From positions 23,148,747 to 23,212,746 of the forward strand of contig OY997652.1 in the NCBI GenBank assembly GCA_963921795.1: a stretch of 64,000 bases of DNA, read 5' to 3'. The DNA comes from Nannobrachium achirus. Its lineage: Eukaryota > Chordata > Actinopteri > Myctophiformes > Myctophidae. A program made the translations under genes and the position numbers. Within the stretch, counting starts at the first letter, position 1, and each line of letters begins with the position of its first letter. Shown here in pieces: positions 22,678 through 36,657 of the stretch. Under the pieces are notes generated by a model. It made no database searches, was not told the DNA's origin, and saw only the letters and a program-made list of their open reading frames with translations.

Positions 22678-24263
22678 CTAGAAAAATATTGTTCCTTCGA
22701 AACAATTGTGGGCTCGCTTCAAGCCAGAAAACAATGGCTATAAAAGTACAAAATGTCAAGATCGCAGGCAGTGCTCTCTTTGACGTTACTGACGTCAAAG
22801 ATTGGTCCATTTTGTTCCAAAAATGTGTTGTGCAAAAGTTGACCCGCTGGTGGCGCTATAACAGGCCAATGTAAGAAAGGTGGTATCTGTTCCTTGACCT
22901 ATTGGGAATGTGTTTGCAAGATTTCACGCACATTGCAGGCTGTGTTCATGATTTGAGGTGTTTTTGGCTTTGGCCACTTTATCGCTGCTTGCAGCTATAT
23001 TCATTATTATTCTTTTTTTGTGTGTGTGCACTTCATAGGCATATTAGATAAAGGTCCTTAGATTGTGTGTAGAATGTTTCATGCAAATTGCAAAAAAAAA
23101 ATCCTAACGGGTTTAAGCGTTTCACAAACTGCTCAAAATGATATAGCGCCCCCCTTTGGCCAATTGGGGTAAGATTGGTTTTAGTGATATTTGGACTAAC
23201 ACTCTACATCTTTGCCAAATGCCATGAACATGTTACTTTGCATGTATGATTTAGAGGCAGAAGAATAATTTGCATAAAACTGCAATATTCATTGAATTTA
23301 TTTAAAAAAGCATGTTTCAATTTTAAAGAAATCCGATCTGACAGATCTTTAGATATCGGTCCAAAGTTCACGTAAAAAAAGTTTTGTGCACGTGGAGCGA
23401 AAATTCCAGAATAAAAGCGGGTTTACGCGTTTTACAAACTGCTCAAAATGGCGGAAAATCGAAGGGCGGAGCTTACTTAACAACGACACAGATGTCTTCC
23501 GCTCGAGTCAAAGCACGCGTGTAACAAGTTGCATGTCTTCAAACGAAACGAGTCATGACTTATGCCCGTTTGAAGTTTGAATTTTCAAACGCTTCGTATA
23601 GCGCCCCCCTTTGGCCGATTGGAATAAAATTGGTTTCAGTGATACTTTGACTAACCCTCCACATCTTTGCCAAATGCCATGAACGTGTAACTTTGCATGT
23701 ATGATTTAGAGGCCGAAGAATAATTTGCATAAAACCGCAATATTGATTGAATTATTAAAAAAAAATATTTCACTTTAAAAGAAATCCGCCGAGACTAGTT
23801 TGACCGTATTGGTCCAAAGTTCATGTGAAAAAAGTTTCATGCGCGTATCGCAAAAATCCCAAGAGGAGATAGATTTTTACTGTTTTTCATATAATTCCAA
23901 ATTGTGGGAGATCTAAAGGTCAAAGGTCAAAAGTCAGAGCGTAAAAGTTGTTCGGCATGAGGAGACGCATACGTGTATACAGGTTTCATGGCTTTACCTC
24001 AAACACAGCATGAGCTATACCTGTTCAAAGTTCGCACTTTCGAAGGCTTCCTACAGCGCCACCATTTGGCCGATTGCTGTAAAAAGTAATAGCACACGTC
24101 GCCACAGTAAGCTGAACACATTGATGTTTTTATTTTCATTTTCTCACTAAGTATGTAGGAGTAGAAAGGAACCGAAGTTTTTTGATACTTGCACTGACTG
24201 CCTGCCTAGTATAGAAATAATGACAATATCTAAAGTGTGCTCGCCTTATAGGCGAGCCCACAA
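22678..24263 (-). mobile_element. A unit 9
   Basis: 1586 bp, complete class I 5' end with the GCTCGCCTTATAGGCGAGC hairpin. The end segment TACTTGCACTGACTGCCTGC is shared with units 18 and 22. Confidence 0.84.
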
Positions 24264-25803
24264 CTAGAAAAATATTGTTCCTTCGAAACAATTGTGGGCT
24301 CGCTTCAAGCCAGAAAACAATGGCTATAAAAGTACAAAATGTCAAGATCGCAGGCAGTGCTCTCTTTGACGTTACTGACGTCAAAGATTGGTCCATTTTG
24401 TTCCAAAAATGTGTTGTGCAAAAGTTGACCCGCTGGTGGCGCTATAACAGGCCAATGTAAGAAGGGTGGTATCTGTTCCTTGACCTATTGGGAATGTGCT
24501 TGCAAGATTTCACGCACATTGCAGGCTGTGTTCATGATTTGAGGTGTTTTTGGCTTTGGCCACTTTATCGCCGCTTGCAGCTATATTCATTATTATTTTT
24601 TTTTTTTTGTGTGTGTGCACTTCATAGGCATATTAGATAAAGGTCCTTAGATTGTGTGTAGAATGTTTCATGCAAATTGCAAAAATAAATCCTAACGGGT
24701 TTAAGCATTTCACAAACTGCTCAAAATGATATAGCGCCCCCCTTGGCCAATTGGGGTAAGATTGGTTTTAGTGATATTTGGACTAACACTCTACATCTTT
24801 GCCAAATGCCATGAACATGTTACTTTGCATGTATGATTTAGAGGCAGAAGAATAATTTGCATAAAACTGCAATATTCATTGAATTTATTTAAAAAAGCAT
24901 GTTTCAATTTTAAAGAAATCCGATCTGACAGATCTTTAGATATCGGTCCAAAGTTAACGTAAAAAAGAGTTATGTGCACGTGGAGCAAAAATTCCAGAAT
25001 AAAAGCGGGTTTACGCGTTTTACAAACTGCTCAAAATGGCGGAAAATTGAAGGGCGGAGCTTACTTAACAACGACACAGATGTCTTCCGCTCGAGTCAAA
25101 GCACGCGTGTAACAAGTTGCATGTCTTCAAACGAAACGAGTCATGACTTATGCCCGTTTGAAGTTTGAATTTTCAAACGCTTCGTATAGCGCCCCCCTTT
25201 GGCCGATTGGAATAAAATTGGTTTCAGTGTTACTTTGACTAACCCTCCACATCTTTGCCAAATGCCATGAACGTGTAACTTTGCATGTATGATTTAGAGG
25301 CCGAAGAATAATTTGCATAAAACCGCAATATTGATTGAATTATTAAAAAATTATATTTCACTTTAAAAGAAATCCGCCGAGACTAGTTTGACCGTATTGG
25401 TCCAAAGTTCATGTGAAAAAAGTTTTGTGCGCGTAACGCAAAAATCCCAGGAGGAGATAGATTTTTACTGTTTTTTATATAATTCAAAATTCTGGGGGAT
25501 CTAAAGGTCAGAGGTCAAAAGTCAGAGCGTAAAAGTTGTTCGGCATGAGGAGACGCATACGTGTATACAGGTTTCATGACTGTACGTATAACAGAGCATG
25601 AGCTCTATCTGTTCAAAGTTCGCACTTTCGAAGGCTTCCTACAGCGCCACCATTTGGCCGATTGCTGTAAAAAATAATAGCACACTTCGCCACTGTAAGC
25701 TAAACACATTGATGTTTTTATTTTCATTTTCTGTCTAAGTATATAGGAGTAGAAAGGAACCGAAGTTTTGAGGAGAACTTGATATGACGGTTAGATATTG
25801 TCA
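24264..25803 (-). mobile_element. A unit 10
   Basis: 1540 bp, class II 5' end. Confidence 0.82.
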
Positions 25804-27342
25804 CTAGAAAAATATTGTTCCTTCGAAACAATTGTGGGCTCGCTTCAAGCCAGAAAACAATGGCTATAAAAGTACAAAATGTCAAGATCGCAGGCAGTGC
25901 TCTCTTTGACGTTACTGACGTCAAAGATTGGTCCATTTTGTTCCAAAAATGTGTTGTGCAAAAGTTGACCCGCTGGTGGCGCTATAACAGGCCAATGTAA
26001 GAAGGGTGGTATCTGCTCCTTGACCTATTGGGAATGTGCTTGCAAGATTTCACGCACATTGCAGGCTGTGTTCATGATTTGAGGTGTTTTTGGCTTTGGC
26101 CACTTTATCGCTGCTTGCAGCTATATTCATTATTATTATTTTTTTTGTGTGTGTGCACTTCATAGGCATATTAGATAAAGGTCCTTAGATTGTGTGTAGA
26201 ATGTTTCATGCAAATTGCAAAAATAAATCCTAACGGGTTTAAGCGTTTCACAAACTGCTCAAAATGATATAGCGCCCCCCTTTGGCCAATTGGGGTAAGT
26301 TTGGTTTTAGTGATATTTGGAATAACACTCTACATCTTTGCCCAATGCCATGAATATGTTACTTTGCATGTATGATTTAGAGGCAGAAGAATAATTTGCA
26401 TAAAACTGCAATATTCATTGAATTTATTAAAAAAGCATGTTTAAATTAAAAAAAAAATCCGATCTGACAGATCTTTAGATATTGGTCCAAAGATCACGTA
26501 AAAAAAGTTTTGTGCACGTGACGGGAACATTCCAGAATAAAAGTGGGTTTAAGTGTTTTACAAACTGCTCAAAATGGCAGAAAATCTAAGGGCGGAGCTT
26601 ACTCAACAAAGACACAGATGTCTTCCGCTTGAGTCAAAGCACACGTGTAAGCAAGTTGCATGTCTTCAAACGAAACGAGGCATGACTTATGCCCGTTTAA
26701 AGTTTGAATTTTCAAACGCTTCGTATAGCGCCCCCCTTTGGCCGATTGGAATAAAATTGGTTTCAGTGATACTTTGACTAACCCTCCACATCTTTGCCAA
26801 ATGCCATGAACGTGTAACTTTGCATGTATGATTTAGAGGCCGAAGAATAATTTGCATAAAACCGCAATATTGATGGAATTATTAAAAAAAAATATTTCAC
26901 TTTAAAAGAAATCCGACCAGACTAGTTTGACCGTATTGGTCCAAAGTTCATGTGAAAAAAGTTTTGTGCGCGTAACGCAAAAATCCCAGGAGGAGATAGA
27001 TTTTTACTGTTTTTTATATAATTCAAAATTCTGGGGGATCTAAAGGTCAGAGGTCAAAAGTCAGAGCGTAAAAGTTGTTCGGCATGAGGAGACGCATACG
27101 TGTATACAGGTTTCATGACTGTACGTATAACAGAGCATGAGCTCTATCTGTTCAAAGTTCGCACTTTCGAAGGCTTCCTACAGCGCCACCATTTGGCCGA
27201 TTGCTGTAAAAAATAATAGCACACTTCGCCACTGTAAGCTGAACACATTGATGTTTTTATTTTCATTTTCTGTCTAAGTATGTAGGAGTAGAAAGGAACC
27301 GAAGTTTTGAGGAGAACTTGATATGACGGTTAGATATTGTCA
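25804..27342 (-). mobile_element. A unit 11
   Basis: 1539 bp, class II. The left half is distinctive (GACGGGAACATTCC at 26520); the half from about 26700 onward looks identical to units 12 and 13. Confidence 0.82.
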
Positions 27343-28878
27343 CTAGAAAAATATTGTTCCTTCGAAACAATTGTGGGCTCGCTTCAAGCCAGAAAACAAT
27401 GGCTATAAAAGTACAAAATGTCAAGATCGCAGGCAGTGCTCTCTTTGACGTTACTGATGTCAAAGATTGGTCCATTTTGTTCCAAAAATGTGTTGTGCAA
27501 AAGTTGACCCGCTGGTGGCGCTATAACAGGCCAATGTAAGAAGGGTGGTATCTGTTCCTTGACCTATTGGGAATGTGCTTGTAAGATTTCACGCACATCG
27601 CAGGCTGTGTTCATGATTTGAGGTGTATTTGGCTTTGGCCACTTTATCGCTGCTTGCAGCTATATTCATTATTATTATTTTTTTGTGTGTGTGCACTTCA
27701 TAGGCATATTATATAAAGGTCCTTAGATTGTGTGTAGAATGTTTCATGCAAATTGCAAAAAGAAATCCTAACGGGTTTAAGCGTTTCACAAACTGCTCAA
27801 AATGATATAGCGCCCCCCTTTGGCCAATTGGGGTAAGATTGGTTTTAGTGATATTTGGACTAACACTCTACATCTTTGCCAAATACCATGAACATGTGAC
27901 TTTGCTTGTATGTTTTAGAGGCAGAAGAATAATTTGCATAAAACTGCAATATTGTTTGAATTATTTAAAAAAGCATGTTTCAATGTTAAAGAAATCCGAT
28001 CTGACAGATCTTTAGATATCGGTCCAAAGTTCACGTAAAAAAAGTTTTGTGCACGTGACGCGAAAATTCCAGAATAAAAGCGGGTTTACGCGTTTTACAA
28101 ACTGCTCAAAGTGGCGGAAAATCGAAGGGCGGAGCTTACTTAACAACGACACAGATGTCTTCCGCTTGAGTCAAAGCACGCGTGTAACAAGTTGCATGTC
28201 TTCAAACGAAACGAGTCATGACTTATGCCCGTTTGAAGTTTGAATTTTCAAACGCTTCGTATAGCGCCCCCCTTTGGCCGATTGGAATAAAATTGGTTTC
28301 AGTGATACTTTGACTAACCCTCCACATCTTTGCCAAATGCCATGAACGTGTAACTTTGCATGTATGATTTAGAGGCCGAAGAATAATTTGCATAAAACCG
28401 CAATATTGATGGAATTATTAAAAAAAAATATTTCACTTTAAAAGAAATCCGACCAGACTAGTTTGACCGTATTGGTCCAAAGTTCATGTGAAAAAAGTTT
28501 TGTGCGCGTAACGCAAAAATCCCAGGAGGAGATAGATTTTTACTGTTTTTTATATAATTCAAAATTCTGGGGGATCTAAAGGTCAGAGGTCAAAAGTCAG
28601 AGCGTAAAAGTTGTTCGGCATGAGGAGACGCATACGTGTATACAGGTTTCATGACTGTACGTATAACAGAGCATGAGCTCTATCTGTTCAAAGTTCGCAC
28701 TTTCGAAGGCTTCCTACAGCGCCACCATTTGGCCGATTGCTGTAAAAAATAATAGCACACTTCGCCACTGTAAGCTGAACACATTGATGTTTTTATTTTC
28801 ATTTTCTGTCTAAGTATGTAGGAGTAGAAAGGAACCGAAGTTTTGAGGAGAACTTGATATGACGGTTAGATATTGTCA
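27343..28878 (-). mobile_element. A unit 12
   Basis: 1536 bp, class II. I found no difference from unit 13. Both share the rare GATGTCAAAG and AAATACCATGAACATG variants. Confidence 0.84.
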
Positions 28879-30414
28879 CTAGAAAAATATTGTTCCTTCG
28901 AAACAATTGTGGGCTCGCTTCAAGCCAGAAAACAATGGCTATAAAAGTACAAAATGTCAAGATCGCAGGCAGTGCTCTCTTTGACGTTACTGATGTCAAA
29001 GATTGGTCCATTTTGTTCCAAAAATGTGTTGTGCAAAAGTTGACCCGCTGGTGGCGCTATAACAGGCCAATGTAAGAAGGGTGGTATCTGTTCCTTGACC
29101 TATTGGGAATGTGCTTGTAAGATTTCACGCACATCGCAGGCTGTGTTCATGATTTGAGGTGTATTTGGCTTTGGCCACTTTATCGCTGCTTGCAGCTATA
29201 TTCATTATTATTATTTTTTTGTGTGTGTGCACTTCATAGGCATATTATATAAAGGTCCTTAGATTGTGTGTAGAATGTTTCATGCAAATTGCAAAAAGAA
29301 ATCCTAACGGGTTTAAGCGTTTCACAAACTGCTCAAAATGATATAGCGCCCCCCTTTGGCCAATTGGGGTAAGATTGGTTTTAGTGATATTTGGACTAAC
29401 ACTCTACATCTTTGCCAAATACCATGAACATGTGACTTTGCTTGTATGTTTTAGAGGCAGAAGAATAATTTGCATAAAACTGCAATATTGTTTGAATTAT
29501 TTAAAAAAGCATGTTTCAATGTTAAAGAAATCCGATCTGACAGATCTTTAGATATCGGTCCAAAGTTCACGTAAAAAAAGTTTTGTGCACGTGACGCGAA
29601 AATTCCAGAATAAAAGCGGGTTTACGCGTTTTACAAACTGCTCAAAGTGGCGGAAAATCGAAGGGCGGAGCTTACTTAACAACGACACAGATGTCTTCCG
29701 CTTGAGTCAAAGCACGCGTGTAACAAGTTGCATGTCTTCAAACGAAACGAGTCATGACTTATGCCCGTTTGAAGTTTGAATTTTCAAACGCTTCGTATAG
29801 CGCCCCCCTTTGGCCGATTGGAATAAAATTGGTTTCAGTGATACTTTGACTAACCCTCCACATCTTTGCCAAATGCCATGAACGTGTAACTTTGCATGTA
29901 TGATTTAGAGGCCGAAGAATAATTTGCATAAAACCGCAATATTGATGGAATTATTAAAAAAAAATATTTCACTTTAAAAGAAATCCGACCAGACTAGTTT
30001 GACCGTATTGGTCCAAAGTTCATGTGAAAAAAGTTTTGTGCGCGTAACGCAAAAATCCCAGGAGGAGATAGATTTTTACTGTTTTTTATATAATTCAAAA
30101 TTCTGGGGGATCTAAAGGTCAGAGGTCAAAAGTCAGAGCGTAAAAGTTGTTCGGCATGAGGAGACGCATACGTGTATACAGGTTTCATGACTGTACGTAT
30201 AACAGAGCATGAGCTCTATCTGTTCAAAGTTCGCACTTTCGAAGGCTTCCTACAGCGCCACCATTTGGCCGATTGCTGTAAAAAATAATAGCACACTTCG
30301 CCACTGTAAGCTGAACACATTGATGTTTTTATTTTCATTTTCTGTCTAAGTATGTAGGAGTAGAAAGGAACCGAAGTTTTGAGGAGAACTTGATATGACG
30401 GTTAGATATTGTCA
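28879..30414 (-). mobile_element. A unit 13
   Basis: 1536 bp, class II. Apparently identical to unit 12, so either a very recent duplication or an assembly duplicate. Confidence 0.84.
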
Positions 30415-32006
30415 CTAGAAAAATATTGTTCCTTCGAAACAATTGTGGGCTCGCTTCAAGCCAGAAAACAATGGCTATAAAAGTACAAAATGTCAAGATC
30501 GCAGGCAGTGCTCTCTTTGACGTTACTGATGTCAAAGATTGGTCCATTTTGTTCCAAAAATGTGTTGTGCAAAAGTTGACCCGCTGGTGGCGCTATAACA
30601 GGCCAATGTAAGAAGGGTGGTATCTGTTCCTTGACCTATTGGGAATGTGCTTGTAAGATTTCACGCACATCGCAGGCTGTGTTCATGATTTGAGGTGTAT
30701 TTGGCTTTGGCCACTTTATCGCTGCTTGCAGCTATATTCATTATTATTATTTTTTTGTGTGTGTGCACTTCATAGGCATATTATATAAAGGTCCTTAGAT
30801 TGTGTGTAGAATGTTTCATGCAAATTGCAAAAAGAAATCCTAACGGGTTTAAGCGTTTCACAAACTGCTCAAAATGATATAGCGCCCCCCTTTGGCCAAT
30901 TGGGGTAAGATTGGTTTTAGTGATATTTGGACTAACACTCTACATCTTTGCCAAATACCATGAACATGTGACTTTGCTTGTATGTTTTAGAGGCAGAAGA
31001 ATAATTTGCATAAAACTGCAATATTGTTTGAATTATTTAAAAAAGCATGTTTCAATGTTAAAGAAATCCGATCTGACAGATCTTTAGATATCGGTCCAAA
31101 GTTCACGTAAAAAAAGTTTTGTGCACGTGACGCGAAAATTCCAGAATAAAAGCGGGTTTACGCGTTTTACAAACTGCTCAAAGTGGCGGAAAATCGAAGG
31201 GCGGAGCTTACTTAACAACGACACAGATGTCTTCCGCTCGAGTCAAAGCACGCGTGTAACAAGTTGCGTGTCTTCAAACGAAACGAGTCATGACTTATGC
31301 CCGTTTGAAGTTTGAATTTTCAAACGCTTCGTATAGCGCCCCCCTTTGGCCGATTGGAATAAAATCGGTTTCAGTGATACTTTGACTAACCCTCCACATC
31401 TTTGCCAAATGCCATGAACGTGTAACTTTGCATGTATGATTTAGAGGGCGAAGAATAATTTGCATAAAACCGCAATATTGATTGAATTATTAAAAAATGA
31501 TATTTCACTTTAAAAGAAATCCACCGAGATAAATCTGACCGTATTGGTCCAAAGTTCATGTGAAAAAAGTTTTGTGCGCGTAACAAAAAAAACCCAGGAG
31601 GAGATAGATTTTTACTGTTTTTCATATAATTCCGAATTGTGGGAGACCTAAAGGTCAGAGGTCAAAAGTTAGAGGGTAAAAGTTGTTCGGCATGAGGAGA
31701 CGCATAAGTGTATACAGGTTTCATGGCTGTATGTATAACACAGCATGAGCTATACCTGTTCAAAGTTCGCACTTTCGAAGGCTTCCTACAGCGCCACCAT
31801 TTGGCCGATTGCTGTAAAAAGTAATAGCACACTTCGCCACTGTAAACTGAACACATTGATGTTTTTATTTTCATTTTCTCACTAAGTATGTAGGAGTAGA
31901 AAGGAACCGAAGTTTTTTGATACTTGATATGCCTGCCTGATAGATAAATAAATAAATAAATAATGACAATATCTAAAGTGTGCTCGCCTTATAGGCGAGC
32001 CCACAA
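30415..32006 (-). mobile_element. A unit 14
   Basis: 1592 bp. The first about 820 bp match unit 13, then it switches at about 31237 (GCTCGAG for GCTTGAG) to another subtype. Complete class I 5' end with a TAAA tract. Confidence 0.83.
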
Positions 32007-33544
32007 CTAGAAAAATATTGTTCCTTCGAAACAATTGTGGGCTCGCTTCAAGCCAGAAAACAATGGCTATAAAAGTACAAAATGTCAAGATCGCAGGCAG
32101 TTCTCTCTTTGACGTTACTGACGTCAAAGATTGGTCCATTTTGTTCCAAAAATGTGTTGTGCAAAAGTTGACCCGCTGGTGGCGCTATAACAGGCCAATG
32201 TAAGAAGGGTGGTATCTGCTCCTTGACCTATTGGGAATGTGCTTGCAAGATTTCACGCACATTGCAGGCTGTGTTCATGATTTGAGGTGTTTTTGGCTTT
32301 GGCCACTTTATCGCTGCTTGCAGCTATATTCATTATTATTATTTTTTGTGTGTGTGTGCACTTCATAGGCATATTAGATAAAGGTCCTTAGATTGTGTGT
32401 AGAATGTTTCATGCAAATTGCAAAAATAAATCCTAACGGGTTTAAGCGTTTCACAAACTGCTCAAAATGATATAGCGCCCCCCTTTGGCCAATTGGGGTA
32501 AGATTGGTTTTAGTGATATTTGGACTAACACTCTACATCTTTGCCAAATGCCATGAACATGTTACTTTGCATGTATGATTTAGAGGCAGAAGAATAATTT
32601 GCATAAAACTGCAATATTCATTGAATTTATTTTAAAAAGCATGTTTCAATTTTAAAGAAATCCGATCTGACAGATCTTTAGATATCGGTCCAAAGTTCAC
32701 GTAAAAAAAGTTTTGTGCACGTGGAGTGAAAATTCCAGAATAAAAGCGGGTTTACGCGTTTTACAAACTGCTCAATATGGCGGAAAATCGGGGGGCGGAG
32801 CTTACTTAACAACGACACAGATGTCTTCCGCTCGAGTCAAAGCACGCGTGTAACAAGTTGCATGTCTTCAAACGAAACGAGTCATGACTTATGCCCGTTT
32901 GAAGTTTGAATTTTCAAACGCTTCGTATAGCGCCCCCCTTTGGCCGATTGGAATAAAATTGGTTTCAGTGATACTTTGACTAACCCTCCACATCTTTGCC
33001 AAATGCCATGAACGTGTAACTTTGCATGTATGATTTAGAGGCCGAAGAATAATTTGCATAAAACCGCAACATTGATTGAATTATTAATAAAATATATTTC
33101 ACTTTAAAAGAAATCCGCCGAGACTAGTTTGACCGTATTGGTCCAAAGTTCATGTGAAAAAAGTTTCATGCGCGTATCGCAAAGATCCCAGGAGGAGATA
33201 GATTTTTACTGTTTTTCATATAATTCCAAATTCTGAGGGATCTAAAGATCAGAGGTCAAAAGTCAGAGCGTAAAAATTGTTCGGCATGAGGAGACGCATA
33301 CGTGTATACAGGTTTCATGGCTGTACGTATAACAGAGCATGAGCTATACCTGTTCAAAGTTCGCACTTTCGAAGGCTTCCTACAGCGCCACCATTTGGCC
33401 GATTGCTGTAAAAAGTAATAGCACACGTCGCCACAGTAAGCTGAACACATTGATGTTTTTATTTTCATTTTCTCACTAAGTATGTAGGAGTAGAAAGGAA
33501 CCGAAGTTTTGAGGAGAACTTGATATGACGGTTAGATATTGTCA
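32007..33544 (-). mobile_element. A unit 15
   Basis: 1538 bp, class II. Nearly identical to unit 8; a visible difference is AGTTTTGTGC versus AGTGTTGTGC. Confidence 0.82.
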
Positions 33545-35060
33545 CTAGAAAAATATTGTTCCTTCGAAACAATTGTGGGCTCGCTTCAAGCCAGAAAACA
33601 ATGGCTATAAAAGTACAAAATGTCAAGATCGCAGGCAGTGCTCTCTTTGACGTTACTGACGTCAAAGATTGGTCCATTTTGTTCCAAAAATGTGTTGTGC
33701 AAAAGTTGACCCGCTGGTGGCGCTATAACAGGCCAATGTAAGAAGGGTGGTATCTGCTCCTTGACCTATTGGGAATGTGCTTGCAAGATTTCACGCACAT
33801 TGCAGGCTTTGTTCATGATTTGAGGTGTTTTTGGCTTTGGCCACTTTATCGCTGCTTGCAGCTATATTCATTATTATTATTTTTTTTGTGTGTGTGCACT
33901 TCATAGGCATATTAGATAAAGGTCCTTAGATTGTGTGTAGAATGTTTCATGCAAATTGCAAAAATAAATCCTAACGGGTTTAAGCGTTTCACAAACTGCT
34001 CAAAATGATATAGCGCCCCCCTTTGGCCAATTGGGGTAAGATTGGTTTTAGTGATATTTGGACTAACACTCTACATCTTTGCCAAATGCCATGAACATGT
34101 TACTTTGCATGTATGATTTAGAGGCAGAAGAATAATTTGCATAAAACTGCAATATTCATTGAATTTATTTTAAAAAGCATGTTTCAATTTTAAAGAAATC
34201 CGATCTGACAGATCTTTAGATATCGGTCCAAAGTTCACGTAAAAAAAGTTCCAGAATAAAAGCGGGTTTACGCGTTTTACAAACTGCTCAATATGGCAGA
34301 AAATCGGGGGGCGGAGCTTACTTAACAACGACACAGATGTCTTCCGCTCGAGTCAAAGCACGCGTGTAACAAGTTGCATGTCTTCAAACGAAACGAGTCA
34401 TGACTTATGCCCGTTTGAAGTTTGAATTTTCAAACGCTTCGTATGGCGCCCCCCTTTGGCCGATTGGAATAAAATTGGTTTCAGTGATACTTTGACTAAC
34501 CCTCCACATCTTTGCCAAATGCCATGAACGTGTAACTTTGCATGTATGATTTAGAGGCCGAAGAATAATTTGCATAAAACAGCAACATTGATTGAATTAT
34601 TAATAAAATATATTTCACTTTAAAAGAAATCCGCCGTGACTAGTTTGACCGCATTGGTCCAAAGTTCATGTGAAAAAAGTTTCATGCGCGTATCGCAAAG
34701 ATCCCAGGAGGAGATAGATTTTTACTGTTTTTCATATAATTCCAAATTCTGAGGGATCTAAAGATCAGAGGTCAAAAGTCAGAACGTAAAAATTGTTCGG
34801 CATGAGGAGACGCATACGTGTATACAGGTTTCATGGCTGTACGTATAACAGAGCATGAGCTATACCTGTTCAAAGTTCGCACTTTCGAAGGCTTCCTACA
34901 GCGCCACCATTTGGCCGATTGCTGTAAAAAGTAATAGCACACGTCGCCACAGTAAGCTGAACACATTGATGTTTTTATTTTCATTTTCTCACTAAGTATG
35001 TAGGAGTAGAAAGGAACCGAAGTTTTGAGGAGAACTTGATATGACGGTTAGATATTGTCA
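33545..35060 (-). mobile_element. A unit 16
   Basis: 1516 bp, class II. Same subtype as units 8 and 15, with a deletion of about 20 bp near 34249 between two AAAATTCC-like contexts. Confidence 0.82.
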
Positions 35061-36657
35061 CTAGAAAAATATTGTTCCTTCGAAACAATTGTGGGCTCGC
35101 TTCAAGCCGGAAAACAATGGCTATAAAAGCACAAAATGTCAAGATCGCAGGCAGTGCTCTCTTTGACGTTACTGACGTCAAAGATTGGTCCGTTTTGTTC
35201 CAAAAATGTGTTGTGCAAAAGTTGACCCGCTGGTGGCGCTATAACAGGCCAATGTGAGAAGGTTGGTATCTGTTCCTTGACCTATTGGGAATGTGCTTGC
35301 AAGATTTCACGCACATCCCAGGCTGTGTTCATGATTTGAGGTGTTTTTGGCTTTGGACACTTTATCGCTGCTTGCAGCTATATTTATTATTATTATTTTA
35401 TAATGTTTTTGTGTGCACTTCATAGGCATGTTAGATAAAGGTCCTTAGATTGCGTGTAGAATGTTTCATGCAAATTGCAAAAAAAATCCTAGAATAAAAA
35501 CGGGTTTAAGCGTTTTACAAACTGCTCAAAATTATATAGCGCCCCCCTTTGGCCATTTGGGGTAAGATTGGTTTCAGTGATATTTGAACTAACCCTCTAC
35601 ACTATTTTGTCATGAAAATGTGACTTTGCTTGTATGTTTTAGAGGCAGAAGAATAATTTGCATAAAAATGCAATATTGTTTGAATTATTTAAAAAAGCAT
35701 GTTTCAATGTTAAAGAAATCCGATCTGACAGATCTTTAGATATCGGTCCAAAGTTCATGTAAAAAAATGTTTTGTGCACGTGACGCGAAAATTCCAGAAT
35801 AAAAGCGGGTTTACGCGTTTTACAAACTGCTCAAAGTGGCGGAAAATCGAAGGGCGGAGCTTACTTAACAACGACACAGATGTCTTCCGCTTGAGTCAAA
35901 GCACGCGTGTAACAAGTTGCATGTCTTCAAACGAAACGAGTCATGACTTATGCCCGTTTGAAGTTTGAATTTTCAAACGCTTCGTATAGCGCCCCCCTTT
36001 GGCCGATTGGAATAAAATTGGTTTCAGTGATACTTTGACTAACCCTCCACATCTTTGCCAAATGCCATGAACGTGTAACTTTGCATGCATGATTTAGAGG
36101 CAGAAGAATAATTTGCATAAAACCGCAATATTTATTGAATTATTAAAAAATTATATTTCACTTTAAAAGAAATCCGCCGAGATAAATCTGACCGTATTGG
36201 TCCAAAGTTCATGTGAAAAAAGTTTCGTGCGCGTATCGAAAAAAACCCAGGAGGAGATAGATTTTTACTGTTTTTCATATAATTCCGAATTGTGGGAGAC
36301 CTAAAGGTCAGAGGTCAAAAGTTAGAGGGTAAAAGTTGTTCGGCATGAGGAGACGCATAAGTGTATACAGGTTTCATGGCTGTATGTATAACACAGCATG
36401 AGCTATACCTGTTCAAAGATCGCACTTTCGAAGGCTTCCTACAGCGCCACCATTTGGCCAATTGCTATAAAAAATAATAGCACACTTCGCCACTGTAAAC
36501 TGAACACATTGATGTTTTTATTTTCATTTTCTCACTAAGTATGTAGGAGTAGAAAGGAACCGAAGTTTTGAGGAGAACTTGATATAGTATATAAATAAAT
36601 AAATAAATAAATAATGACAATATCTAAAGTGTGCTCGCCTTATAGGCGAGCCCACAA
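35061..36657 (-). mobile_element. A unit 17
   Basis: 1597 bp, class I 5' end preceded by a TAAA tract. The left part resembles units 2, 5 and 20. Confidence 0.82.
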
